From contig JAKAMV010000233.1 of NCBI GenBank assembly GCA_021812735.1, positions 1 to 11,277 of the forward strand: a stretch of 11,277 bases of DNA, in the 5' to 3' direction. The number at the start of each line of letters is the position of its first letter. Position 1 is the stretch's first letter. The notes below the pieces were generated by a model. That model ran no database searches. It saw only the letters and a list, made by a program, of their open reading frames with translations, and was not told where the DNA came from. Source of the stretch: Chloroflexota bacterium (GTDB lineage: Bacteria > Chloroflexota > Limnocylindria > Limnocylindrales > CSP1-4). Made by a program: the position numbers and the translations under genes. Of this stretch, positions 5,537-11,277 are shown piece after piece.

Positions 5537-8304
5537 GCCGGCACCATCTCGATCTTCGGGAGAGCGGGCCTCGTCCGCTCGAGGTGCGCAGCCACCTGGG
5601 CGGCGGCGGCACCCGCGTGAACGATCGAGTCCGCGATGTCCTTGGCGCCGGACGCGGCACCGGCCACGTAGACGCCGGGGATGTTCGTCTGGCCGGGGTT
5701 CATGTCCTCCTCCGGCTCGTTCACGTAGTGCCACTCGTCGAGCTGGAGCTCGCCCACCTCGAACAGCTCCTCCGCGTCGCGGTTGGGCTGGACGCCCACC
5801 GCGAGCACCACCAGGTCGTACTCCGCCTCGGTGATGGCCCCGCCGTTCTCGATGTCCTCGAACTTGAGGAGGAGGTTGCCGTCCGGCTTCTCGGTGATGT
5901 CCGCGACACGCCCCTTGACGTAGTTCGCGCCCATCGCCTTGGCCTGCTCGTAGAACTCGTCGTAGCGCTTGCCCGGGGCCCGGATGTCCATGTAGTGGAC
6001 GGTCACGTCGGCCAGCGGCAGGGCGCCCATGATCAGCTGGTTCTGCTTGATCGAGTACATGCAGCAGAACCGGGAGCAGAGCGGGTTGTCCACCTGCTTG
6101 TCACGGGACCCCGTGCACAGGACGTAGGCGATCCGATCGGGCACCTTGCCGTCGCCGGGGCGCAGGACCGTGTTGAACGGCCGCGTCGGGGCCAGCAGGC
6201 GGTCCATCTGCATCGCGGTGATGACGTTCTGGTACTTGCCGAAGCCGTACTGCGGCTTGAGGTCCGCCGGGAACAGCTTGAAGCCCGTGGACACGACGAC
6301 CGCGCCGACCTTCAGGTCGCTGGTCTTGGCCGTGGAGCGGAGGTCGATGCAGCCGTCCACCGGACAGGCCGCGACGCACTCGCCGCACTCGGAGCAGACG
6401 GCGCAGTCGATGCACCGGCCGGACGAGCGGCGAGCCTCGGCCTCCGTCAGCGGGGCCTCGATCTCGTGGAAATCGGTAGGGGCCGGCTCGAGCTGCATCC
6501 CGTCGGGCGTGGGCGCCGACAGCGTGAACGCCTTCTGGCGGGCGAGCACGGCCTGCTTGTCCACGACGGGCAGCCGGTCGTCCCAGTTGTCGAACTCGCG
6601 GCCGTTGAGCCACGCGTCGATCTGGTGGGCGACCTTGCGGCCCTCGCCCACGGCACGGGTGATGTCCGTCGGCCCGTTGACCGCGTCGCCGGCGGCGAAG
6701 ACGTGCTCCACGCCGGTCTGGCAGGTCGCCTTGTTGGACGACAGCCGGCCGTTCTTCTCGACCGGCACGCGCCCGCCGAACATCGAGGTGTCCGGGGCCA
6801 TGCCGATGGCCGCGATGACGACGTCCGCGTCGATGGTGACCGACGAGCCCGGCACGGGCTCGACGGACTTGCGGCCCGACGCGTCCGGGGCGCCTAGGCG
6901 CATCTCGGTGCACCGAAGACCGGCGACGCCGCCCTGGGCATTGCCCAGGATCTCGGCCGGGGCCAGGAGGAGGCGGAACTCGACACCCTCCTTCTCCGCG
7001 TCCACCGACTCCACATGGTGGGCCGGCATCTCCTCGCGCGATCGGCGGTAGGCCACCGTCACGCTCGCGGCGCCGAGGCGCCGGGCCACGCGGGCGCTGT
7101 CCATGGCGACATTGCCGCCGCCGACGACGACGACCCGCTTGCCCTTGACGTCCACCGGCTGGCCGAGCTTGATCTTGCGCAGGAAGGCCGTCGCGCCCAT
7201 GACGCCCAGGCGGTCCTCGCCCGGGACGCCCAGGCCGCTGTCGCGGTGGGTGCCGGTGGCGACCAGGACGGCGTCGAAGCCGTCCGCCTTGAGCGCAGCC
7301 GGGTCGCTGACCATCGAGTTCACGGCGATCTCGACGCCCAGGCCGGTGACGTTCTCGATGTCGCGCTCGACCACCGCCTCGGGCAGCCGATAGCTCGGGA
7401 TGCCAAGGCGGAGGAAGCCGCCGGCGACCGGGGCCGCCTCGAACACCTTGACGCCGTAGCCCAGCTTGGCGAGCTGGAAGGCGGCCGTCAGGCCGGTCGG
7501 GCCGGAGCCGACGACTGCGACGCGCTTGCCGTTGGACTCGGGCCGGGCGAGGCCGTTGTCGTTGCCCGACGCATCGTGCTTGTCCGACGCGAACCGCTTG
7601 AGGCGGCGGATCGGCAGCGTGCCCTCCAGCGAGCCGCGGGTGCACTCGCCCTCGCACGGGGCGTAGCAGGCGCGCCCGAGCGTGCCGACGAGGGGGGTCG
7701 CGTCGAGGACGAGGCGGAAGGCCTCCTCGTCGAGGCCGCTCCGGATGAGGCTGACATAGCCGTGGGCCTGGATGCCGGCCGGGCAGGCGAACGAGCAGGG
7801 CGAGCTGCCGCCGCGGTCGATGACGGCCTTCTTGGGCACCGCCTGCGGGAACGTGAGGTGCGCGGCGCGCCGGGCGACCAGATCGGCGTTGAACTGGTCG
7901 GGCACCGCCACGGTGCACGCCATCTCGCACTTCTGGCAGCCGGTGCAGGAGTCGATGTCCACGTACCGCGCCTTCTGGGTCACGGTGGCCGTGAACGTGC
8001 CGTCGGCAGCGCGGCGGATCTTGTCCACCTGGCTGTAGGTCCAGGGCGTGATGTTCGCGTGGTGGATCGTGGACGCCATCTTGGGCGTCGAGATGCACGA
8101 GGCGCAGTCGAGCGTCGGGAACACCTTGGACAGCAGGATCATCTTCCCGCCGACCGAGGCCTCCTTCTCGACGAGCAGGACCTTGTAGCCCATATCGCCG
8201 AGCTTGAGGGCGGACTCCATGCCACCGATGCCCGCGCCCACGACGAGGACGTCGTAGTCGAGCGAGGTCGGGGCGGCGTCCCGGGCAACAGCCATGTCGG
8301 TCAT
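5533..8304 (-). CDS. HdrA/QmoA-type flavoprotein with inserted GltD/NfnB-type NAD(P)H module (923 aa)
   Basis: Domains in order: first HdrA half with FAD motif GAGIGG (23-28) and FPTLDCASCISTPKM (C67, C70); a cluster motif CTGCQKCEMAC (C120/123/126/130). A GltD-type module follows (~155-625). It has N-terminal cysteines C170, C174, C213, C217 and C221, FAD motif GSGPTG (266-271), pyridine nucleotide motif GGGNVAMD (395-402), YRRSREEMP and AAGD (537-540). A Cys-rich ferredoxin stretch (C631-C647) leads into the second HdrA half (~665-910) with CTGSR...CSRFCC (C730, C743, C747, C748). HdrA is thus interrupted by a complete NAD(P)H:acceptor module; the RR after the nucleotide motif suggests NADPH. 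It lacks the CHCGGN domain, as QmoA does. The ATG at 8304 is preferred; a GTG at 8313 overlapping the previous stop (GTGA) is an equal alternative. Confidence 0.9.
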   Translation of the reverse strand: MTDMAVARDAAPTSLDYDVLVVGAGIGGMESALKLGDMGYKVLLVEKEASVGGKMILLSKVFPTLDCASCISTPKMASTIHHANITPWTYSQVDKIRRAADGTFTATVTQKARYVDIDSCTGCQKCEMACTVAVPDQFNADLVARRAAHLTFPQAVPKKAVIDRGGSSPCSFACPAGIQAHGYVSLIRSGLDEEAFRLVLDATPLVGTLGRACYAPCEGECTRGSLEGTLPIRRLKRFASDKHDASGNDNGLARPESNGKRVAVVGSGPTGLTAAFQLAKLGYGVKVFEAAPVAGGFLRLGIPSYRLPEAVVERDIENVTGLGVEIAVNSMVSDPAALKADGFDAVLVATGTHRDSGLGVPGEDRLGVMGATAFLRKIKLGQPVDVKGKRVVVVGGGNVAMDSARVARRLGAASVTVAYRRSREEMPAHHVESVDAEKEGVEFRLLLAPAEILGNAQGGVAGLRCTEMRLGAPDASGRKSVEPVPGSSVTIDADVVIAAIGMAPDTSMFGGRVPVEKNGRLSSNKATCQTGVEHVFAAGDAVNGPTDITRAVGEGRKVAHQIDAWLNGREFDNWDDRLPVVDKQAVLARQKAFTLSAPTPDGMQLEPAPTDFHEIEAPLTEAEARRSSGRCIDCAVCSECGECVAACPVDGCIDLRSTAKTSDLKVGAVVVSTGFKLFPADLKPQYGFGKYQNVITAMQMDRLLAPTRPFNTVLRPGDGKVPDRIAYVLCTGSRDKQVDNPLCSRFCCMYSIKQNQLIMGALPLADVTVHYMDIRAPGKRYDEFYEQAKAMGANYVKGRVADITEKPDGNLLLKFEDIENGGAITEAEYDLVVLAVGVQPNRDAEELFEVGELQLDEWHYVNEPEEDMNPGQTNIPGVYVAGAASGAKDIADSIVHAGAAAAQVAAHLERTRPALPKIEMVPA

Positions 8305-8309
8305 ATCGG

Positions 8310-8747
8310 TCACCCTGCCTTCTGCGGGCCCATCGCACGGAGTGCCGCGCTGAAGGTCGTCATGTGCTTGGTGAAGGGCTCTGCGCACACGGAGCAGATC
8401 GCCGCGACGCGGACGCGGCTGGGGTCGATCCCGCGCTCCTTGACCGTGGTCTGCGCGGTCTGGACGATGCGGTTGGACCGCTTCGAGCAGTCGTGCAGGT
8501 AGGCGCACTCCTCGCCGTCGGTGGCGATGAACACGCCGTCGAAGCCCTTCTCGAGGGCCCCGATGATCCAGGACGGCCGGATCCCGCTCGTGCACGGCAG
8601 CGTGATCACGTTGACGCCGGGCGAGTAGTGCATGTGCGACGAGCCGGCGAGGTCCACGCCGGGGTCGGAGATGGTGTTCGTCGTGAAGACGAGGATCCGG
8701 GGGACGAAGCCGTCCGCGGAACCCGGCTCGGCGGCGTGTGCGGTCAT
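8310..8747 (-). CDS. mvhD: MvhD-like iron-sulfur electron-transfer subunit with altered cysteine pattern (145 aa)
   Basis: This resembles the delta subunit of methyl-viologen-reducing hydrogenase, MvhD (PF02662), which carries a [2Fe-2S] cluster and passes electrons to HdrA. Recognisable blocks are DLAGSS, NVITLPCTSGIRPSWIIGALEKGFDGVFIA, then the GEECAYLHDCSKRSNRIV region corresponding to GCHPGDCHY in MvhD. Cysteines are C52, C81, C87, C118 and C121. The usual N-terminal C-x-W-C of MvhD is replaced by TTNTIS, and a CSVC pair appears near the C-terminus. The ATG at 8747 follows AGGAG (8758-8762) at ten bases; the next gene starts at or just after its stop. In QmoB this domain is fused to HdrA; here it is separate. 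Cluster type and ligands are inference. Confidence 0.82.
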   Translation of the reverse strand: MTAHAAEPGSADGFVPRILVFTTNTISDPGVDLAGSSHMHYSPGVNVITLPCTSGIRPSWIIGALEKGFDGVFIATDGEECAYLHDCSKRSNRIVQTAQTTVKERGIDPSRVRVAAICSVCAEPFTKHMTTFSAALRAMGPQKAG

Positions 8748-8775
8748 CGAGGCTGCGCTCCTGCGCGATGCGGGA

Positions 8776-8819
8776 CGCCGTCGCGGCGATTGCCCGTGGA
8801 TGGCAACGTCGCGACGGCG
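8776..8819 (-). promoter_or_regulatory. Strong hairpin between tusA and mvhD
   Basis: In the 88-base gap after tusA, CGCCGTCGCG (8776-8785) pairs perfectly with CGCGACGGCG (8810-8819). Inside, the pairing continues for two pairs past one C-A mismatch. It then passes one bulge into TTGCC/GGCAA (8790-8794 / 8802-8806) around a seven-base loop. That makes about 17 Watson-Crick pairs in 44 bases. On the transcribed minus strand no T-tract follows it, and a TTTT lies before it. It is better read as an attenuator, RNA-processing or RNA-stability element than as a classical terminator. It divides the sulfur-carrier genes from the electron-transfer genes. Confidence 0.6.
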
Positions 8820-8835
8820 GAAAACGAGTGAGTCG

Positions 8836-9093
8836 TTACTTGCGGCGGATGACGAAGACGCGGTCGTAGCCGTCGGCCGGGAGGACGCCCAGGAAGTCGT
8901 GGCCGACCTTGGCGGACCAGGCGGAGATGTCACCCTTGGTGCCCGGGTCGGTGGACCAGATCTCGATCGTGGAGCCGAGGGGGACCGTGGTCATGCCCTT
9001 CTTGGCCTCGAGGAGGGGGCCGGGGCAAGCGGTGCCGCGGGCGTCGATGATCTTGTCGGCAGTGAGGGTCTCGAGTTCGGCGGTCGTGGCCAT
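8836..9093 (-). CDS. tusA: TusA/SirA-family sulfur carrier (85 aa)
   Basis: A small two-layer alpha/beta protein of the TusA family, which carries sulfur as a cysteine persulfide between cytosolic enzymes. The diagnostic motif is DARGTACPGPLLEAKK, with the persulfide-accepting cysteine C23 in CPGP. It is the only cysteine in the protein. The later segment STIEIWSTDPGTKGDISAWSAKVGHDFLG is typical of the family's second strand and helix. Length is normal (about 80 residues). The ATG at 9093 has AGGAGA (9102-9107) at eight bases, which overlaps the stop codon of the preceding DsrE gene, so the two are tightly linked. Its position between a DsrE pair and an Hdr/Qmo-type complex argues for a role in energy-linked sulfur transfer rather than tRNA thiolation. 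Confidence 0.93.
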   Translation of the reverse strand: MATTAELETLTADKIIDARGTACPGPLLEAKKGMTTVPLGSTIEIWSTDPGTKGDISAWSAKVGHDFLGVLPADGYDRVFVIRRK

Positions 9094-9105
9094 GGGGGAA
9101 GTCTC

Positions 9106-9474
9106 CTAGTAGGTCAGGGTGTTGGTGGCTGAGGTGATCTCGGCGACGAGGCGGCCTGCGGCGACCACCTCGGCGCCTTCGATGAGGTCCGCCGGGACGA
9201 GGTCCCGGGGCTTCAGGCAGGGGCTGCAGACGAGCAGCTGGCCGCCCAGCGCGAGCACGTCCGCGAGGAGCTTGGTGAGGGGCGGGAACCCGAGGGCGGC
9301 GACGGTCTCCACGACACCGGTCCTGGCCAGGTCCACGCCGTCCGCCTGGAGCGCGACGACCACGGCCACGTCGGAGGCCAGTGCGGCACCGGCCATGACG
9401 AACGGGATCGTCGCGAGTTCGGGCTCGTTCGGCCCGTGGGTGACGATGACGACGAGCTTCTCGCCGACGACCAC
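9106..9474 (-). CDS. DsrE-family sulfurtransferase-like protein (122 aa)
   Basis: A small Rossmann-like protein of the DsrE/DsrF family. The opening KLVVIVTHGPNEPELATIPFVMAGAALASDVAVVVAL is the typical first strand and helix, and GGQLLVCSPCLKPRDL carries the candidate persulfide cysteines C83 and C86 where DsrE has its active cysteine. DsrE proteins exchange sulfur with TusA or DsrC. No ATG is available near the conserved start. The GTG at 9474 is chosen because a full AGGAGG (9480-9485) stands five bases before it, and an upstream frame to 9708 is unsupported. It follows the DsrE2-like gene after 56 bases and precedes tusA by 12 bases. Oligomeric state and exact subfamily (DsrE, DsrE3 or YchN-like) are not settled. 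Confidence 0.86.
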   Translation of the reverse strand: MVVGEKLVVIVTHGPNEPELATIPFVMAGAALASDVAVVVALQADGVDLARTGVVETVAALGFPPLTKLLADVLALGGQLLVCSPCLKPRDLVPADLIEGAEVVAAGRLVAEITSATNTLTY

Positions 9475-9479
9475 GTTGA

Positions 9480-9485
9480 CCTCCT
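9480..9485 (-). promoter_or_regulatory. Ribosome binding site that fixes the GTG start of the DsrE gene
   Basis: The minus strand reads AGGAGG, then TCAAC, then GTG (9474-9472). This is the strongest ribosome site in the window, and it supports the 122-residue DsrE product over the longer open frame. Confidence 0.75.
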
Positions 9486-9530
9486 GCCTCGTTGGGGGCG
9501 CGTCGCGCCGGGGGTCGGTGGTGGACGGCG

Positions 9531-9938
9531 CTAGATGAAGACGATCTGGCCGTCTCCGGCAGCCATCAGGAAGGTGGCCACGCCCGCTTCCGCGTCCACG
9601 ATCGGATCGAGCGAGGCGAAGTCGATGCCCAGCGTGTCCATCGACCCCGTGCAGGCGTAGATCGTCATCTCGCCCAGCTCCTTGGCCATGCGGAAGGCAT
9701 CGAGCCACGCGATGGACTTGGTGCCGCCGACCGGGCGCTTGGTGCCCGCGATGGTGGCGTCGAAGGACAGGCCCAGATCCGTCTCGATCCGGTCCTTCCG
9801 GAACGCGTCGAGCGCCCAGTACTGGACGAGAACGTTGACCGGCCGCTCCATCGCGGCGGCGCCGGCGGCCAGCGTGGCAGCGGCGTGCAGCTTGTCAGCC
9901 GTCCCGGAGAAGAGCACCAGGTTGAGGACGTCGCTCAT
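9531..9938 (-). CDS. DsrE2-like (DsrE/DsrF/DrsH-like) protein (135 aa)
   Basis: This belongs to the DsrE/DsrF/DrsH-like group (PF13686 type). It starts LNLVLFSGTADKLHAAATLAAGAAAMERPVNVLVQYWAL and later has the signature MTIYACTGSMDTLGI, with the single cysteine C96 as candidate sulfur-accepting residue. It ends with GVATFLMAAGDGQIVFI. Related proteins are encoded beside tusA and rhodanese genes in sulfur oxidisers. No clear membrane anchor is present. The ATG at 9938 is preferred to an in-frame GTG at 9950 because AAGG lies immediately before the latter, too close to act as its ribosome site. It is the first gene of the minus-strand train, downstream of an A+T-rich dyad. Confidence 0.86.
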   Translation of the reverse strand: MSDVLNLVLFSGTADKLHAAATLAAGAAAMERPVNVLVQYWALDAFRKDRIETDLGLSFDATIAGTKRPVGGTKSIAWLDAFRMAKELGEMTIYACTGSMDTLGIDFASLDPIVDAEAGVATFLMAAGDGQIVFI

Positions 9939-9980
9939 GCGCGTTGGCACCTTGTAAGGCGGTCGGCTCGGCCGCGGGGC

Positions 9981-10016
9981 TACATGTCATGCGCAGTTGT
10001 ATGCCATTGACATATA
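9981..10016 (-). promoter_or_regulatory. A+T-rich dyad upstream of the sulfur/electron-transfer operon
   Basis: Within the 178-base gap between hemQ and the DsrE2-like gene lies an A+T-rich island in otherwise very G+C-rich DNA. Its outer arms TACATGTCA (9981-9989) and TGACATATA (10008-10016) are complementary at 8 of 9 positions across 18 bases; ACATGT (9982-9987) is itself a palindrome. It starts about 43 bases before the DsrE2 start codon. It could be the operator and core promoter of the operon, and ATGT...ACAT halves are reminiscent of PadR-type operators. No convincing -35/-10 pair was found. The remainder of the gap holds a GGGACGTCCC palindrome (10070-10079) and nothing else I recognise. 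Confidence 0.5.
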
Positions 10017-10116
10017 GGTGCCCTGAGTCGCGCGGCCCGTGTTGCCAAGGACGAGTGGCCCGTCGGAGGGGGACGTCCCGCCCCGTCCCGGCCCCGGCCG
10101 CCCGCGGCACGCAGGG

Positions 10117-10803
10117 TCAGGACAGGGCGTCCACCACGCCTGCCGCGTCAACCCGGCGACCCGTGTGGAACGGGACCTCGAGCCGAACGTGCCGCCGGGC
10201 CTGCGTCGCGCGCAGCTCGCGCATGAGGTCCACCAGCTCGTGCAGGTCGTCTGCCTCGAGCGCGAGGACCCACTCCCAGTCGTTGAGCGCGAACGACGCC
10301 ACGGTGTTCGCCTGGACCCCGCGGAACTCGCGCCCGGCAAGCCCGTGCTCCCTGAGCATCTCGCGGCGGTCGGCCTCGGGCAGGAGGTACCACTCGTGCG
10401 AGCGGACGAAGGGGTACACGCACAGCCAGTCCAGCGGGCGCGTGTCGAGCATGAACGAGGGCACGTGGTCGCGGCTGAACTCCGCCGGTCGGTGGGTGCC
10501 CATTGCCGACCAGGCGAGACGGGCGGCCGCGCCGACGCCGGTCCGCCGGAACCCGCGCAGCGCCCGCTGGAGTGACTCGGCGGAGGGACCGTGGAGCCAG
10601 ACCATCACGTCCGCGTCGGCCCGCAGGGCGGACACGTCGTACCAGCCGCGGAGGACCACGCCATCCCGGCCGAGCCCCGCAGCCCAGGCGTCCAGTGACG
10701 CGGCGGCCCCCGTCTCGGGCGACCCGCCCGTGCGGGCGTACACGGCCCAGACCGCATAGCGGACGACGGCGTTGAGGTCGGCGGCGGGCTGGGGCGCGGT
10801 CAC
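10117..10803 (-). CDS. hemQ: Coproheme decarboxylase HemQ/ChdC (228 aa)
   Basis: HemQ converts coproheme III to heme b in the coproporphyrin-dependent pathway of monoderm bacteria and belongs to the chlorite dismutase fold superfamily. Key blocks: VRYAVWAVYA, GWYDVSALRADADVMVWLHG, then CVYPFVRSHEWYLLP with the candidate radical tyrosine Y130, then REHGLAGREF with proximal heme ligand H153, then LNDWEWVLALEADD. H113 lies 17 residues before Y130, matching from memory the distal base in actinobacterial enzymes. The GTG at 10803 is chosen because GGAGG (10811-10815) stands seven bases upstream; the open frame beyond it is an Arg-rich read-through. It is the only heme-synthesis gene visible and could supply heme to the cytochrome b subunit downstream. 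A true chlorite dismutase is unlikely. Confidence 0.92.
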   Translation of the reverse strand: MTAPQPAADLNAVVRYAVWAVYARTGGSPETGAAASLDAWAAGLGRDGVVLRGWYDVSALRADADVMVWLHGPSAESLQRALRGFRRTGVGAAARLAWSAMGTHRPAEFSRDHVPSFMLDTRPLDWLCVYPFVRSHEWYLLPEADRREMLREHGLAGREFRGVQANTVASFALNDWEWVLALEADDLHELVDLMRELRATQARRHVRLEVPFHTGRRVDAAGVVDALS

Positions 10804-11042
10804 GGGGGTTCCTCCGGGCTGAGACGGGGCCAGGGCATTCCGCTCCCGCGACGATAGCGCCCGGCGCCCGGAGCCGCGCCGACGGCGCCGCCCGGAGCGC
10901 CATCGCCGCAATCGCGGAAGGCGTGGAGCGCGGCGGCACGGCCTGCTCGGGCCGGGCCCGATGGTACTGGGCCGAGCCGGAGCGGTCTGGACCCAAAGAG
11001 GGGCTAGCCAGGAGTTGTCCGTTCCTGCAACACTGCACCGTT
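10804..11042. promoter_or_regulatory. Divergent intergenic region between hemQ and the SH3-like gene
   Basis: This 239-base stretch separates two divergent starts. It contains the hemQ ribosome site (10811-10815), a TATCGT element on the minus strand (10851-10856) without a partner -35 box, and a hairpin TCGGGC-CGG-GCCCGA (10947-10961). A CAGGAG (11009-11014) lies too far from the GTG at 11043 to serve as its ribosome site. No RNA gene or further coding frame is evident. Confidence 0.3.
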
Positions 11043-11277
11043 GTGAACTTCTCGATCGCGCGCCTCGCGCGGCGAGCCCACGGGCCGCTGCACACCCAGC
11101 CGTTCAGCGTCGTGGTGGCTCTCCTGGCTGCCTGTCTGCTCCTGCCGGCGGTGGCCAGTGCCCCCGCTGCGGCAGTCACCGCCCCGGCCGGCTCCGCCAT
11201 GACCCCGGGCTGCTCGGGGGCGAACCTGCGGGCCGCGCCCGCCGTCTCCGGCGCCCTGCGGGCGTCGCTGCCGCTCG
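11043..11277 (+). CDS. Secreted protein with bacterial SH3-like domain (partial, N-terminal 78 aa)
   Basis: Starting at GTG 11043, the reading frame stays open to the window edge. The N-terminus has basic residues (ARLARRAH), a hydrophobic core (FSVVVALLAACLLLPAV) and a likely signal peptidase site after AVASA, so the product is probably exported. A spacer of Ala/Pro follows, then CSGANLRAAPAVSGALRASLP, which resembles the start of bacterial SH3 domains (the N-x-R-x-x-P-x-x-x-x-x-x-L pattern), often used for cell-wall binding. No strong ribosome site precedes the GTG, and the frame is open further upstream, so the start is provisional. The function of the remainder is outside the window. Confidence 0.65.
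   Translation, partial: MNFSIARLARRAHGPLHTQPFSVVVALLAACLLLPAVASAPAAAVTAPAGSAMTPGCSGANLRAAPAVSGALRASLPL

Noticed and set aside
4145..8502. Long plus-strand open frames (4145-5620, 5584-6897, 7015-8502) opposite the HdrA genes
   Set aside because: They are antisense shadows of strongly supported minus-strand genes; their translations are rich in Arg, His, Asp and Ala with no motifs, as expected for the complementary strand of high-GC coding DNA.
8305..8595. Upstream in-frame extension of the HdrA-GltD protein to 8595
   Set aside because: It overlaps the well-supported MvhD-like gene in another frame and reads as low-complexity Arg/His-rich sequence.
9475..9708. Longer start for the DsrE gene at 9708
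   Set aside because: It would run through the DsrE2-like gene and ignores the excellent AGGAGG five bases before the GTG at 9474.
10007..10012. TTGACA on the plus strand resembling a perfect -35 box
   Set aside because: No -10-like sequence lies 16-18 bases downstream, and no plus-strand gene follows; the bases are better explained as one arm of the dyad.
10070..10079. GGGACGTCCC palindrome downstream of hemQ as a terminator
   Set aside because: A palindrome without a loop cannot make a normal terminator hairpin and no T-tract follows.
10117..10803. Chlorite dismutase instead of HemQ
   Set aside because: The YPFVRSHEWYLLP and LNDWEW blocks and the His/Tyr/His spacing fit coproheme decarboxylase, and no perchlorate reductase genes or export signal are present.

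Overview
The window is about 70% G+C. Its real genes use mostly G or C at the third codon position, and genes in the main block overlap by 1-4 bases. The heme enzyme HemQ/ChdC, with an actinobacterial-type His/Tyr/His layout, points to a monoderm high-GC lineage: Actinomycetota, or a high-GC Chloroflexota (less certain). No rRNA, tRNA, CRISPR array, transposase or integrase is visible.

Layout. Positions 1-66 hold the tail of a plus-strand gene. A small protein resembling the 'virulence factor' family lies on the minus strand (211-525). A hemerythrin-like gene lies on the plus strand (673-1194) and converges with a PadR-type regulator. From about 9940 down to 1191 there is one long minus-strand gene train. 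In transcription order it encodes a DsrE2-like protein, a DsrE-like protein, TusA, an MvhD-like [2Fe-2S] subunit, a 923-residue HdrA/QmoA-type flavoprotein with an inserted GltD/NfnB-type NAD(P)H module, a second HdrA (QmoB-like), an 81-residue winged-helix protein, a membrane QmoC-like HdrC/cytochrome b fusion, a second hemerythrin-like protein and PadR. The five junctions from MvhD to hemerythrin overlap or nearly overlap, which suggests translational coupling. hemQ lies upstream on the same strand. At the right edge a divergent secreted protein with an SH3-like start runs off the window.

How the parts may work together (inference). MvhD plus the 596-residue HdrA equals a split QmoB. The large flavoprotein equals a QmoA that has gained an NAD(P)H site. 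The membrane protein equals QmoC. Together they would form a quinone-interacting, possibly electron-bifurcating or confurcating complex exchanging electrons among NAD(P)H, menaquinone and a sulfur or ferredoxin-level partner. The leading DsrE2-DsrE-TusA block would deliver or remove persulfide sulfur. No HdrB (CCG-domain) subunit, sulfite reductase or APS reductase is encoded here, so the substrate is unknown. Hemerythrins and PadR suggest oxygen- or nitric-oxide-related protection or control.

The most notable signals are the domain-inserted HdrA-GltD protein, its pairing with a sulfur-carrier cassette, the altered cysteine pattern of the MvhD-like subunit, a strong hairpin between tusA and the electron-transfer genes, and an A+T-rich dyad in front of the operon.
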